Source of the DNA: Limnohabitans sp. 2KL-27
GTDB lineage: Bacteria > Pseudomonadota > Gammaproteobacteria > Burkholderiales > Burkholderiaceae_C
NCBI RefSeq assembly: GCF_001269345.1
Contig: NZ_CXOP01000002.1
Coordinates: 2,294,853-2,358,852 of the forward strand
Length of the DNA stretch: 64,000 bases
Direction of reading: 5' to 3'
Positions 9,033-18,271 of this stretch are shown one piece after another. A program made the translations under genes and the position numbers. The notes beneath the pieces were generated by a model, which made no database searches, was not told where the DNA came from, and saw nothing but the letters and a program-made list of their open reading frames with translations. Each line of letters starts with the position of its first letter. Position 1 is the first letter of the stretch.

Positions 9033-9173
9033 CAACACCCCTGTAGCGCTGCTTCAAAGATTCCGGCCAGTGGTGCTGTTCATCACTTGCCGATAAAAAA
9101 ACAAGAAAATGTGGTCCAATTCAAACCGATCGGGAAATAAAACACTGAAACCATTTTGGGCATCGCTGGCGTG

Positions 9174-9188
9174 TGGTCAACGAGACCA
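9174..9188. promoter_or_regulatory. Operator-like inverted repeat upstream of the XRE-cupin gene
   Basis: TGGTC-AACGA-GACCA has perfect 5-base arms and lies about 65 bases before the regulator start. It could be an autoregulatory site. The rest of the 221-base gap (9033-9253) is AT-rich and shows no gene; no clear promoter hexamers stand out. Confidence 0.35.
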
Positions 9189-9253
9189 TGACCTGCACAT
9201 GTCTTGTTTTTGGATGCTTTGTGCTCTGTGAACAGTCCAACGTCTTTTAATTT

Positions 9254-10000
9254 ATGCCATCAGCCACTTCCAAAAGAGTCCCCAAAGCCAACGCCAAACA
9301 GAAAAACTCACCAGGCACTCCTGTTGAGAAAACTCCAAAGCAAACGACACCGACTTCACGTGCGCTGGCGTCCAAGGCGGTCATCCAACCACGCGCCCTT
9401 GCTTCAAAAGCTGCGCCAACACCGCATGCGGCCCCTGAAGAACAGCCTTTTTTTGGACCTGACATTGGCCGGCGCATACGCAATTTGCGTCACATCAAGG
9501 GTTTGACCCTGAAAGACTTGGCAGACCGGACCCTTTGCTCCGAGAGCATGCTGTCCAAAGTCGAAAACGGCAAAGCCCAGGTGTCACTGACCTTGCTGCA
9601 CCGCATTGTTCAAAGCCTTGACATCACCATCACCGCATTGTTCAGCGAATCACAGGCCGATCAGGGCGTGGTGACCAGGGCCAAGGATCGCTCGACTTTT
9701 CGCATCGATGCCAATGGCTCTCGACTGGAACGCCTCATCCCCCCCAACCTAGGACATTTGTTGGAGGGCAACTTGCACATCCTAGAGCCGGGTGGCGGCA
9801 GTGATGGGATCCTGACCCATGAAGGCGAAGAAGTGGGCTATGTCTTGAACGGCGTTCTTGAACTGATCGTCAGCGGCGTGAAGTATTTACTTCACTCAGG
9901 CGATTCCTTTGTCTACCGCTCCGAAGAGCCTCACAGCTATCGCAATCCTGGCAAAGAGACCACACGCGTGCTCTGGGTCAGCACGCCCCCCACGTTCTGA
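9254..10000 (+). CDS. XRE-family regulator with C-terminal cupin domain
   Basis: A 248-residue protein. Residues 1-70 are a disordered Lys/Ala/Thr/Pro-rich tail containing RALASKA twice. A lambda-repressor-type helix-turn-helix follows (about 72-130; LADRTLCSESMLSKVENGK), then a cupin beta-barrel (about 175-245; HEGEEVGYVLNGVLEL, then EEPHSYRNPG). Such regulators bind a small ligand in the cupin and often control adjacent amino-acid, amine or heterocycle catabolism. The gene ends 34 bases from the end of the long leftward catabolic cluster and is its only nearby regulator. The unusually long N-terminal tail is odd. Confidence 0.88.
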   Translation: MPSATSKRVPKANAKQKNSPGTPVEKTPKQTTPTSRALASKAVIQPRALASKAAPTPHAAPEEQPFFGPDIGRRIRNLRHIKGLTLKDLADRTLCSESMLSKVENGKAQVSLTLLHRIVQSLDITITALFSESQADQGVVTRAKDRSTFRIDANGSRLERLIPPNLGHLLEGNLHILEPGGGSDGILTHEGEEVGYVLNGVLELIVSGVKYLLHSGDSFVYRSEEPHSYRNPGKETTRVLWVSTPPTF

Positions 10001-10034
10001 AGCTCCGCTTCTGGCTGACAACAATCGGTCAAAA

Positions 10035-11216
10035 TCAGTGGTTCAGACCTTGAATTTTTCGAGCCAGGGACAAAAGTTGACGATCGCTCAGGCGTCGGCT
10101 GACCAATGACAAACCCACCGCTTTGCCATCCAGCACCGCCAGCGGCATGGTGATCTGCGGCAGACCTGCCATCGAGGCAATGCACAGCAAACTCAACGCA
10201 TGGGTGCGGTCTTCGGCACTGCTGGCGTGGCCTTTTTGCGGGGCCAAGTAAGAGACAGTTGGCATGCAAATCACGGCGTCCTCCAGATACGCATGCACCA
10301 CCTCTGCATGGCGCATCATGTCGGTTCGGGCAACTTGAGCTTGCCCATCCGCAATGGTGGATGCCCATTCAAACCGCTCCTTGATGCCGGGACCCAGGTG
10401 GGGTTTTTGACTGCGAATCCATTCCCCATGCAATGACCAGGCTTCATGCCCTTGAACCATGCGAAAAGCGTCCTGCCATTCGATCAATTGATTCTGCGAA
10501 AGCTGGTCGTTGATGACACCCTGAAACAAGCTGGCGATCCGATCCATGAAGGGTTTCAACACGGCATCAAAGCCGGGATGAACCAGCCGCCAGATGTCTT
10601 CCGGCAGGGCCAACTTCAAAAGACCGAAATCTGCGTCATTGTGATCCGGCGGCAAAAGGACATCGCCCACACGGGACAAATGATCCAGGGATTTGGACAT
10701 CCAACCTGGTGTGTCAAAACTGGGCGAAAGTGGAACCACGCCTCGGCTGGACAATGTGCCATGTGAAGGCCTCAAACCCCAAAGGCCACAGAAGCTGGCC
10801 GGCAAGCGGATTGACCCTGCCGTGTCGGTTCCGATCGAAAAATCGCTCAGCCCTGCGGCCGCAGCAGATGCGGCACCGGAACTGGAACCGCCGGGGATGC
10901 AGTCTGGATTGTGAGGGTTCACAGGTGTTCCATAGTGCGCGTTCTCACCGACCAAGCTGTACGCCAGTTCCTCCGTGATGGTTTTGCCGACGAATCGGGC
11001 ACCGGCATGGAGAAGGGTCTGGACCAGCGGTGCATGCTCCAGCGGCACGGCATGCGAGGACTGCCAATCGGGGTTGCCTGCACCTGTGGGATGACCTGCA
11101 ATGTCAAACAGATCCTTGACGGACATGGTCAATCCAGCCAACGGTCCATGCGCCTGCTCTTGGAATGAAAACTCTTGGCCTGGAACAAATGCGTTCCAAT
11201 GTGTAAGGTCTGTCAC
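10035..11216 (-). CDS. Amidase signature family enzyme
   Basis: A 393-residue amidase with the full Ser-cisSer-Lys triad: Lys in MSVKDLFDIAG, the Ser-rich loop CIPGGSSSGAASAA, and the nucleophile segment GTDTAGSIRLPA. The longest frame begins at a TTG (11234), but a GTG at 11216 sits directly behind an AGGAGA ribosome site and is the better start. It would hydrolyse a carboxamide to acid plus ammonia in the cytoplasm. It is shorter than typical GatA (about 480 residues) and resembles the plant-AMI1-like branch. It is the last gene of the leftward catabolic cluster. Confidence 0.87.
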   Translation of the reverse strand: MTDLTHWNAFVPGQEFSFQEQAHGPLAGLTMSVKDLFDIAGHPTGAGNPDWQSSHAVPLEHAPLVQTLLHAGARFVGKTITEELAYSLVGENAHYGTPVNPHNPDCIPGGSSSGAASAAAAGLSDFSIGTDTAGSIRLPASFCGLWGLRPSHGTLSSRGVVPLSPSFDTPGWMSKSLDHLSRVGDVLLPPDHNDADFGLLKLALPEDIWRLVHPGFDAVLKPFMDRIASLFQGVINDQLSQNQLIEWQDAFRMVQGHEAWSLHGEWIRSQKPHLGPGIKERFEWASTIADGQAQVARTDMMRHAEVVHAYLEDAVICMPTVSYLAPQKGHASSAEDRTHALSLLCIASMAGLPQITMPLAVLDGKAVGLSLVSRRLSDRQLLSLARKIQGLNH

Positions 11217-11254
11217 CGTCTCTCCTGTGTTCAATGGGTGGACTCAACCAGGGC

Positions 11255-12430
11255 TTATGCCTTGATCTTGAAAAGCTTCATGGCGTTGCCGCCCTTGATC
11301 AAACGTCGATCTTCTGCACTCAAGTGGCTGACGCCATCGATCAACTGGACTGGCTTGTCTTCTCCCATATCGAATGGGTAATCGGTGCCCAGGAGAATGC
11401 GCTGTGCACCATAGCGGTCAACAAGATGGCCCAGGATTTGTGAATCATGGGTGATGGTGTCGAAGTAAATTTTTTCCAGATAACTCGAAGGCTTTTTCTT
11501 GATCACAGTGCGGGCATCTGCACGGGCCTTCCAGGCGTGGTCCATGCGTGCCCAATAGCTCGCGATGTAGCCACCGCCATGCGAAGCCAGAATCTTCAAT
11601 TTGGGATAACGGGCCAGAACGCCATCAAAAATCAAATGTCCCAAAGCCAAACTGGTTTCAAGGGGGTTGCCCATCACGTTGTTGAAGTAATGCTCCACAA
11701 ACCGCTCACCTTGCGAAAAACCCATGGGATGGAGAAAAAGAACAATGCCCATGCTCTCGGCTTTGGCAAAAAACTTTTCCAGCTTCAAGTCAGGATCGGT
11801 CAGATTTTTGCCATTCACGTTCGTACAGATTTCAACCCCACGAAGACCCAGGGTGTTCACGGCATATTCCAACTCCTGGATGGCCAGCTCCACATCCTGC
11901 AAAGGGATCGTCCCCATGCCGACAAAACGATCGGGGCGTTGCGCAACCACCATCGCAATGCTTTCGTTGATGTCGCGGGATATCTGAGCACCCAGCACAG
12001 GCTCGGTGTAGTAAAAGTATTGAATGGGTGCCGGGGAGATCACCTGAACATCAATCCCCATCTTGTCCATGTCCTTGAGCCTGACCTCTACCTGGTTGAA
12101 TTTGGCCCCACGCTCCTGAATCTGCTTCATGTTCACTTGACGTGACAACTCGGTCGCATAGACAGCCGTGGCATCGTGCTTGGCAGGTTGTAAATGAGCG
12201 TATTTAGCGCCAACAACCGGACTGAGGTAATGGCAATGCACGTCCACCACCTTCGCGGGTGACGCACGCTTGAGCGCCTTGCCAGGCAGCGAATCAGACG
12301 AGGCCCCGCGCTTGGCGAGCCCCACTGAAGTTGCCGCCAGTTGCTGCGAGGAAAACAGCCCCGACGCGGCACCATTGGCTGAATGACGGTGCGCAGGGTT
12401 TTGACAAGAAGATGAGCAGGTAAAAAACAT
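11255..12430 (-). CDS. Amidohydrolase (ACMSD-like metal-dependent decarboxylase/hydrolase)
   Basis: A 391-residue amidohydrolase-2 family protein. After about 60 residues without a domain comes VVDVHCHYLSP (His65, His67 metal ligands), then LFLHPMG, LASHGGG and the late Asp in LLGTDYPFDMG. This matches aminocarboxymuconate-semialdehyde decarboxylase and related nonoxidative aromatic decarboxylases such as the 3,6-dihydroxypicolinate decarboxylase group. The N-terminal leader is Cys/Ser-rich and may be a degenerate export signal. In this cluster, decarboxylation or C-N hydrolysis of a ring-derived intermediate is plausible; the exact reaction is not known. Confidence 0.8.
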   Translation of the reverse strand: MFFTCSSSCQNPAHRHSANGAASGLFSSQQLAATSVGLAKRGASSDSLPGKALKRASPAKVVDVHCHYLSPVVGAKYAHLQPAKHDATAVYATELSRQVNMKQIQERGAKFNQVEVRLKDMDKMGIDVQVISPAPIQYFYYTEPVLGAQISRDINESIAMVVAQRPDRFVGMGTIPLQDVELAIQELEYAVNTLGLRGVEICTNVNGKNLTDPDLKLEKFFAKAESMGIVLFLHPMGFSQGERFVEHYFNNVMGNPLETSLALGHLIFDGVLARYPKLKILASHGGGYIASYWARMDHAWKARADARTVIKKKPSSYLEKIYFDTITHDSQILGHLVDRYGAQRILLGTDYPFDMGEDKPVQLIDGVSHLSAEDRRLIKGGNAMKLFKIKA

Positions 12431-12529
12431 GGTTCAACCAGTCTTTGAAGGATAAAAAAAGAGCCAACACGACATCCAGACTTGCGCCTCGGCCGATTCA
12501 AAAGAACATGAAGTCATACAGGCAAGCCC
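12431..12529. promoter_or_regulatory. Gap with degenerate inverted repeat TTCAA-N7-TTGAA
   Basis: Just upstream of the amidohydrolase start, TTCAA (12433-12437) and TTGAA (12445-12449) form a 5-base inverted repeat. The same half-sites build the perfect palindrome before the first gene of the cluster (27849-27863). It may be a weak extra operator or promoter gap within the cluster; there is no gene here. Confidence 0.25.
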
Positions 12530-14632
12530 CTATTCATGATCCAAAATACATTGCATCAATCGCTCGGGGGTCAATGGCAAGTGCCGTGCACGAACACCAA
12601 TGGCTCTGTACAAGGCATTGCCAACAGCGGCAGGAACGGGGCCCGCTGCCACCTCACCGCTGCCCAGGCTGGGGCTATCGGGACGATCGATCACATGGAC
12701 TTCGACCTCGGGAATTTCGCTGAACGCGATGATGGGGTATTGGTCCCAGGTCCGAGAAGTGATGCCGCCAGCGTCCCAGGTCACCTGTTCCTTGAGCGTC
12801 CAGCTCAAAGATTGAACGATGCCGCCCTCAATTTGATTGATCAAACCATCCGGATTGACCACAAGGCCGACATCCACCACAGCCCAAATCTTTTCTACCG
12901 TGATTTTTTCTTCAACACGAATCCGGGCAGCCACCGCACAGTAACCCGCCGCATTTTTGTAACGTCCGAAGCCCAAACCCAAACCATGCAGGCCATCAGG
13001 CGCCTCTTGATGCCGCCAACCACAAACCGCAGCGAGCTTTTCAAGAACGGCCACTGCACGAGGATCGTTCAGATGCTGCAAACGAAAATCCAACGGATCG
13101 ACCGATAACTTCTCTGCCATTTCATCCATGAAGGACTCAATGGCGAACAAGTTGACGTACGAGCCCAAACTGCGCAATGCCGATGTTCGCAAGGTCGAAG
13201 CGGGTATGAAGCCATAGTGGACTTCCTGGTGTGCAAAGTCATACAAGGCCACCGCATTGCGATGCCCTCCACCGGCCGGCAAGGGCAAATCAACAGGGAC
13301 CGGTTTCTCTGACCTGTCCTCAATTTGCCACGCACCCAACAAATTCACACCTGCCCCACCGGGACGTGCCAAATGGGAATGGCTCCACACCGTCAGATTC
13401 CAATCCGAAATCTGTCCAGCCGAATTCACACCCGCTTTGATGTTGACCAGACCGGGCGCACCCAAAGGTGAGGCGGTCATTTCATCCTCACGCGTCCACT
13501 GCATGCGAATGGGCACGCCCAATGTGAATGCAACAAAAGCCGCATCAAAGGCCACATCGTCAGCACCGTTGTGGCCGTAGCATCCTGCACCGTGCCGGTG
13601 AAATACCTGAACCGCATCCATCGGCAACTGAAATGCCTTGGCCAAATCGGCACGCAGCGGAAAAACACCTTGCGTGTGCGACCAAACCGACATCCGCCCT
13701 TCCACCCACTGGGCCAATGCACAGGAGGGTCCAATCGACGCATGGGCGATGTAGGGACGGGAATACCTCGCCTCGTGCAACCGACTCGATTCTTGTCGCA
13801 CACCTTGTTGATGAACGGTTTTGGCCTCATCCGCCAAGCTCAGCAAGAGGGCTTCTGTGTCCAAATCCGTTGGAAGCGGCGTGACCAATGAAAACCGGAC
13901 AAACGACCTGGCTTTGTCCATCGCTTTGACCAATTGAGCCTCGTCGGCACCCACAACCGCCAAAAAGTCACGGGAATGCACCACATGCTGAACACCAGGC
14001 AGTTGGGCAATTGCCGGCACATCGACACCCTCAATGACCGACTCACCCAAGGGACCCCGGATCATTCTGGCGTGCAACATGCCAGGCAATTCGACATCGT
14101 GGATAAAGCCTGCACCCGCCAGCTTCTGCGCAAAGTCTGGCCTTGCCACACTTTGTCCGACCCATCTGCGAGGCGCCATTTGCGTGGACAGACCAATGGT
14201 CTGCACCAAATCCACCCGATGCAACAAGGACCAATAACTGCATGTCCTGTCAGTCTCTGTGCAGGAAAAAATCCCCCTCTCGAGCTCGAGATTTTCAACC
14301 GGAACAGCCAACTCAAGCGCGGCAGCTTGCATGAAAATCTGACGGGCAAACAAGCATGCCATGCTGACCGCCTGACCGCCCTGATCGACAGACTGACTGC
14401 CTGCTGTCTGGCCCTCATCAGGGCCCTGAAGTGTATTGCCCCCCTCGAATTCAAGTTGATCCGGGTCCACACCCAGCGCATCACAAGCAATTTGTTGGAG
14501 CGCTATTTGAACCCCTTGGCCCAATTCCACCTTGCCCGAATGCAAGGTGATGATTTGCGGCCTGTCCAACGACAACCAAAGATGCAGACTGGGATTTTTG
14601 ACAATGCCTGGCGGCACAGGAATCTGTGACAT
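12530..14632 (-). CDS. Molybdenum hydroxylase large subunit (xanthine dehydrogenase / IorB-like)
   Basis: A 700-residue molybdopterin-cytosine-dinucleotide-type subunit. I chose the ATG at 14632, 10 bases after the stop of the Fe-S subunit; the longer frame overlaps that gene. Motifs include KVELGQGVQIALQQIACDAL near the N-terminus, GCYGHNGADDVAFDAAF mid-protein, and the C-terminal SLGSGEVAAGPVPAAVGNAL containing the catalytic Glu of the family. The enzyme would hydroxylate a carbon next to a ring nitrogen using water. No FAD subunit (CoxM type) is encoded nearby, so electrons may leave by a cytochrome or quinone as in two-subunit isoquinoline oxidoreductases. Confidence 0.9.
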   Translation of the reverse strand: MSQIPVPPGIVKNPSLHLWLSLDRPQIITLHSGKVELGQGVQIALQQIACDALGVDPDQLEFEGGNTLQGPDEGQTAGSQSVDQGGQAVSMACLFARQIFMQAAALELAVPVENLELERGIFSCTETDRTCSYWSLLHRVDLVQTIGLSTQMAPRRWVGQSVARPDFAQKLAGAGFIHDVELPGMLHARMIRGPLGESVIEGVDVPAIAQLPGVQHVVHSRDFLAVVGADEAQLVKAMDKARSFVRFSLVTPLPTDLDTEALLLSLADEAKTVHQQGVRQESSRLHEARYSRPYIAHASIGPSCALAQWVEGRMSVWSHTQGVFPLRADLAKAFQLPMDAVQVFHRHGAGCYGHNGADDVAFDAAFVAFTLGVPIRMQWTREDEMTASPLGAPGLVNIKAGVNSAGQISDWNLTVWSHSHLARPGGAGVNLLGAWQIEDRSEKPVPVDLPLPAGGGHRNAVALYDFAHQEVHYGFIPASTLRTSALRSLGSYVNLFAIESFMDEMAEKLSVDPLDFRLQHLNDPRAVAVLEKLAAVCGWRHQEAPDGLHGLGLGFGRYKNAAGYCAVAARIRVEEKITVEKIWAVVDVGLVVNPDGLINQIEGGIVQSLSWTLKEQVTWDAGGITSRTWDQYPIIAFSEIPEVEVHVIDRPDSPSLGSGEVAAGPVPAAVGNALYRAIGVRARHLPLTPERLMQCILDHE

Positions 14633-14642
14633 CTCGGACCCT

Positions 14643-15125
14643 TTAACCAAACGCTGGTTTTTGCATGGCAGCGATCCGCTGCTGGGCCAAATCCACCGCC
14701 TTGAAAATTCTGGTGTGCGCGCCACAACGACACAGATGGCGATCCAAAACGCGGATGACCGTTTCTCGATCGGGCGTTGGGTTTTCACGGAACATCAGCA
14801 CCAATGAAACCAAAATGCCATTGGTGCAATAGCCGCATTGAGCCGCCTGAAGTTCGATGAACGACTGATGCACCACAGAACCTATGGGACTGGCCATCAA
14901 GTGCTCGACCGTCTCTACAGCTTGCTGATCAGCCGACCACAAGGGGGTATCGCAGGACTGGACTGGTTTTCCGTTCAAGCCCACCGTGCACGCACCACAC
15001 TGACCACTTCCGCAACCGAAGCGAACACTTTTGCAATCGAGTTGCTGGCGCAAAACGTAAAGAAGCGGCGTTTGCTCAGCCACTGCAACCGTTTGCCATT
15101 CACCGTTCAAATGTATTTTGGTCAA
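14643..15125 (-). CDS. [2Fe-2S] subunit of molybdenum hydroxylase (IorA/NicA-like)
   Basis: A 160-residue protein with two [2Fe-2S] sites: Cys38, Cys43, Cys46 and Cys58 in the plant-ferredoxin-like N-terminal half, and CGYCTNG plus CRCGAH in the helical C-terminal half. It passes electrons from the molybdenum subunit encoded immediately downstream. The only usable start is TTG at 15125 (MTKIHLNGEW); no in-frame ATG exists before residue 90. This weak start may set subunit ratio. Two-subunit arrangement and length match isoquinoline or nicotinate hydroxylases rather than the three-subunit CO dehydrogenase type. Confidence 0.9.
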   Translation of the reverse strand: MTKIHLNGEWQTVAVAEQTPLLYVLRQQLDCKSVRFGCGSGQCGACTVGLNGKPVQSCDTPLWSADQQAVETVEHLMASPIGSVVHQSFIELQAAQCGYCTNGILVSLVLMFRENPTPDRETVIRVLDRHLCRCGAHTRIFKAVDLAQQRIAAMQKPAFG

Positions 15126-15207
15126 GTTATGAAACCCGATTGGTCAAAGCAAAACACCGCACTGGGGTCCAGGACGTTTGCTTGCAGATGCCTTGGTATG
15201 GCAGCAT

Positions 15208-16098
15208 TCAGACCTCTGGTTTGGCCAAGAAAGCCCCATGGGGCAAGGACTTTAGAAAGTGGTGAATGACAGCGCTGTCACGGTCACCATGACCGGCCTG
15301 GTACGCCAATGTATAAATTGCACGGGCTTGATCAAAGACCGGCGACGGCGCGCCAGCATCCTTCACAAAGTCTGAGATGATGCCCATGTCCTTTTGCCAA
15401 AGATGCATCGACATCATGGGCGAGTAATCTTCAGCGGCCATGCGAGGACCTCTGATTTGCCACATCTTCGATTGCCCTGCACTGTCCCCGATTGCCGCCA
15501 GCACAAGGTCCAAATTCAGATGGGCTCGCTCGGCCAGTATCAAGGCCTCAGCAGTCGCTGCATTGTGAATGGCCACCAAATAATTGGCGACCATTTTCAG
15601 CTTCATGCCATTGCCAAATGCACCCAAATAGAACTGTGCCCTTGAAAAGCCGTCCAAGACACCCCTGACTTGTTTGAAAGCCGCATGGGGCCCACTGGCG
15701 TAGACCACCAGGTCTTTGGTCTGCGCTTGCGACCCGGTGCCAGACAAAGGGCAATCGAGCATGACCATGCGAGCGGGGCTCAGAAGTCGCCGTGCTGCCA
15801 TTTTTTCTTGGATGGGCAACGTGCTTGTTTCAATCAACACCAATTTGCGGGGTTCCGTCTCGGCCAGCGAGCGACACACCGACATCAACGCTGGTGTCGA
15901 TGGCAATGACGACACCAGCACATCCACACTCGCGGCCAAATCCTCAACAGAGCGACAAACGGTGCCACGGACCGCCTTGAACATTTTTTTGCGCGTGGCA
16001 TCGATGTCGTAACCATGCACCACAAAACCTGCACGCATGAGGTTCTGAGCCATGGCAAGACCCATCACGCCCAATCCAATGACGCCCACTTTTTTCAT
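15208..16098 (-). CDS. NAD(P)-dependent 3-hydroxyisobutyrate dehydrogenase-family oxidoreductase
   Basis: A 296-residue beta-hydroxyacid dehydrogenase. The start is the ATG at 16098 (MKKVGVIGLGVMGLAMAQNL), placing the dinucleotide motif GLGVMG at residues 8-13; the upstream extension is inside the preceding amidase. Other motifs are the substrate-binding DCPLSGTGSQA (the family usually has DAPVSGG) and the catalytic Lys in NGMKLKMVANY. It would oxidise a 3-hydroxy acid or reduce a semialdehyde such as tartronate or malonate semialdehyde, fitting a late step after ring opening. The altered substrate loop suggests an uncommon substrate. Confidence 0.85.
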   Translation of the reverse strand: MKKVGVIGLGVMGLAMAQNLMRAGFVVHGYDIDATRKKMFKAVRGTVCRSVEDLAASVDVLVSSLPSTPALMSVCRSLAETEPRKLVLIETSTLPIQEKMAARRLLSPARMVMLDCPLSGTGSQAQTKDLVVYASGPHAAFKQVRGVLDGFSRAQFYLGAFGNGMKLKMVANYLVAIHNAATAEALILAERAHLNLDLVLAAIGDSAGQSKMWQIRGPRMAAEDYSPMMSMHLWQKDMGIISDFVKDAGAPSPVFDQARAIYTLAYQAGHGDRDSAVIHHFLKSLPHGAFLAKPEV

Positions 16099-16129
16099 CC
16101 GGGACAGATCCTCACCGCACTGTGGGTCA

Positions 16130-17548
16130 TCATGGCATGCACGAGGGTGGTACCGCCTGGTGCCACGACGTGACGCCCTGAAATGCATGCCCAAACTTCA
16201 GCAATTTGCCTTCATCAAAAGCCCGTCCGACCAATTGAAAAGCGACCGGCATGTCTTTCACAAATCCAGCAGGCACACTCAGAGCGGGCAAGCCCAGATA
16301 ATTGATGGCGCGGTTGCAATGCGTGATGGTGGCAATTTTCTTCGAGATAACACCCCAGTCGCCCTGCGTGGTTTCTGCGATGCTGGGAACCGGAACGGGT
16401 ATTGTTGGCAGCAAAGCAGCATCGGCATCTTGCAGCGTCATACCCACCCACTTCAGTGCCCACGATGCCCTGGCGTTCATGGCTTCGTAATAATCGATAC
16501 CGGTGAAATCAAATCCTGGCATGAAACGCGCCAGCACTTGCTCTGCGTAATCCTGGCGACGCGTCTGAATCCAGTGCTTGTGAAGCGATGCAGCCTCCAC
16601 CGTCAGAACAATCGACATCAAACGATTGATCACAGCCATGTCTGGCGGTTCAGTTCGGATGATGTCAGCACCCAGGTCTTTGAAAACACGCTCGGCCTCT
16701 TGCATGGCGGCTGCCACGCCCTCATCCAAATGCTCTCGGTAGTAGCCACCGGGCACTGCGATTTTCATCCCTCGCACATCACCTGCGAGCAGCGCCTCGT
16801 AATCGGGCACGGCATTGTGGCTGCTGGAGGTGTCCATCGGGTCATGCCCTGCCATGACCTTCAACAATCGCGCGCAATCGCGTGCGCTTCTGGCCAACGG
16901 ACCAACGCAATCGAGCGATTTGGACAGGGGCATCACCCCAAATGCGCTGACCCTGGACCAGCTGGGCTTGAGGCCTGTAACACCGCACATCGCCGAAGGA
17001 TGGCGAATCGATCCCCCGGTATCGGTTCCAAGGGAAGCACAAGTCAGCCGGGCAGCGACAGCGGCACCGGAACCACTGGAAGAGCCTCCGGGGCAATCAT
17101 CGGTATTCCAAGGATTGCGAACATGACCGTAATGCAAATTGAACCCAGTTGGACTCATGGCAAATTCGGCCATGTGCAAAAGCCCAAGGTCAACGGCGCC
17201 GGCCTCGTCCAGACGGGTCAAGGCCGTTGAGGTCACATCGGGGATGAAATCTTTGGTGATGATGGAGCCATCATTGGTTTTTCGACCTTGTCGATAAAAC
17301 AACTCCTTGTGTGCCATGGGCACCCCATGCAACGCCCCCAGAGTCTGACCTTTGGATCGCAGCACATCGGCCCTGCGCGCGGCATCCAATGCGCTGTCAG
17401 CCTGAAGCGAAGCCACACAATTGAACTTTGGACCCAGCTTCTGGAGGCGGTCCAAGGCGATTTGCGTCAGTTGTTCAGAGCTGACCTCACCACGCGCAAT
17501 GGCGCTGGCCGCTTCACACACACCCAAATTCGCAAGTTGATCGGTCAT
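16130..17548 (-). CDS. Amidase signature family enzyme (GatA-like, catabolic)
   Basis: A 472-residue amidase with the triad Lys in MAHKELFYRQG, the Ser-rich loop CPGGSSSGSGAAVAA and the nucleophile segment GTDTGGSIRHPSAMCG. Length equals GatA, but no gatB or gatC is nearby, so it is a catabolic amidase and not the tRNA amidotransferase subunit. It is the second amidase of this cluster and lies between the ABC ATPase livF-like gene (18 bases upstream) and the hydroxyacid dehydrogenase. The two amidases are only distantly alike, which argues for different substrates in one pathway. Confidence 0.88.
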   Translation of the reverse strand: MTDQLANLGVCEAASAIARGEVSSEQLTQIALDRLQKLGPKFNCVASLQADSALDAARRADVLRSKGQTLGALHGVPMAHKELFYRQGRKTNDGSIITKDFIPDVTSTALTRLDEAGAVDLGLLHMAEFAMSPTGFNLHYGHVRNPWNTDDCPGGSSSGSGAAVAARLTCASLGTDTGGSIRHPSAMCGVTGLKPSWSRVSAFGVMPLSKSLDCVGPLARSARDCARLLKVMAGHDPMDTSSSHNAVPDYEALLAGDVRGMKIAVPGGYYREHLDEGVAAAMQEAERVFKDLGADIIRTEPPDMAVINRLMSIVLTVEAASLHKHWIQTRRQDYAEQVLARFMPGFDFTGIDYYEAMNARASWALKWVGMTLQDADAALLPTIPVPVPSIAETTQGDWGVISKKIATITHCNRAINYLGLPALSVPAGFVKDMPVAFQLVGRAFDEGKLLKFGHAFQGVTSWHQAVPPSCMP

Positions 17549-17566
17549 GGCTGTTTCATGCGGGAA

Positions 17567-18271
17567 TTAACGAACACCCAGGAATCGCTGCATGGTGTCC
17601 CGGTCATTCATCAACTCATCGGCCAAGCAGTGGTGGACGATTTCCCCCGTCTCCATCAGGTAAACCTCGTGGGCCACCGACAAGGCACTGTAAAGATTTT
17701 GTTCCACCAACAAAATACCCAAACCTGTTTTGCCCAACTCGGCAACGATCTCTTCCAGGTGCTGAACCATGACAGGTGCGAGCCCTTCGGTGGGTTCATC
17801 CATCAGCAACAGTTCAGGATCTGTCATCAGCGCTCTGGCCACGGCCAACATTTGTCTTTCGCCGCCGGAGAGCTGGGTGCCCAAGTTATTTTTTCGTTCC
17901 TCCAGGCGAGGGAACAGCTCGTACATCTTCTTGATCGTCCATTTGCTGTCCGGATTTGTGGAGGCAAAAACCGTCAAGTGCTCGGTGACCGTGAGCGAAG
18001 CAAAAAGACGTCGCCCTTGCGGCACAAATCCGATGCGTTTGGATGCGATCACATGGGGACTGAGTCCCACCAGCTCATGGCCATCGTATTTGACACTGCC
18101 TTTGCTGATGCGGGGTGGGTTCAGGCCCATGATGGAACGAATCAGCGTGGTTTTACCCATTCCGTTGCGCCCCAGCAAAGCCACGACCTTGCCTTTGGGC
18201 ACTTTCATGTTGACGCCACGCAAGATGTGGGCGTCACCGTAGTAACTGTGCAGATCGTTGATTTCAAGCAT
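17567..18271 (-). CDS. Branched-chain-type ABC transporter ATP-binding protein (LivF family)
   Basis: A 234-residue ATPase with Walker A GRNGMGKTT, signature LSGGERQM and Walker B LLLMDEPTEGLAP, the last being typical of LivF. The ATG at 18271 overlaps the LivG-type gene by 8 bases and is preferred over a longer upstream frame. It powers the Liv-type importer encoded upstream. Given the neighbouring amidases and Mo hydroxylase, the substrate is more likely a heterocycle, amide or carboxylate than leucine. Confidence 0.93.
   Translation of the reverse strand: MLEINDLHSYYGDAHILRGVNMKVPKGKVVALLGRNGMGKTTLIRSIMGLNPPRISKGSVKYDGHELVGLSPHVIASKRIGFVPQGRRLFASLTVTEHLTVFASTNPDSKWTIKKMYELFPRLEERKNNLGTQLSGGERQMLAVARALMTDPELLLMDEPTEGLAPVMVQHLEEIVAELGKTGLGILLVEQNLYSALSVAHEVYLMETGEIVHHCLADELMNDRDTMQRFLGVR

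Noticed and set aside
16052..17230. Plus-strand frame of about 392 codons over the amidase
   Set aside because: Shadow of the amidase; the amidase triad is on the minus strand.
16130..17548. GatA subunit of the tRNA amidotransferase
   Set aside because: No gatB or gatC alongside and the context is catabolic.
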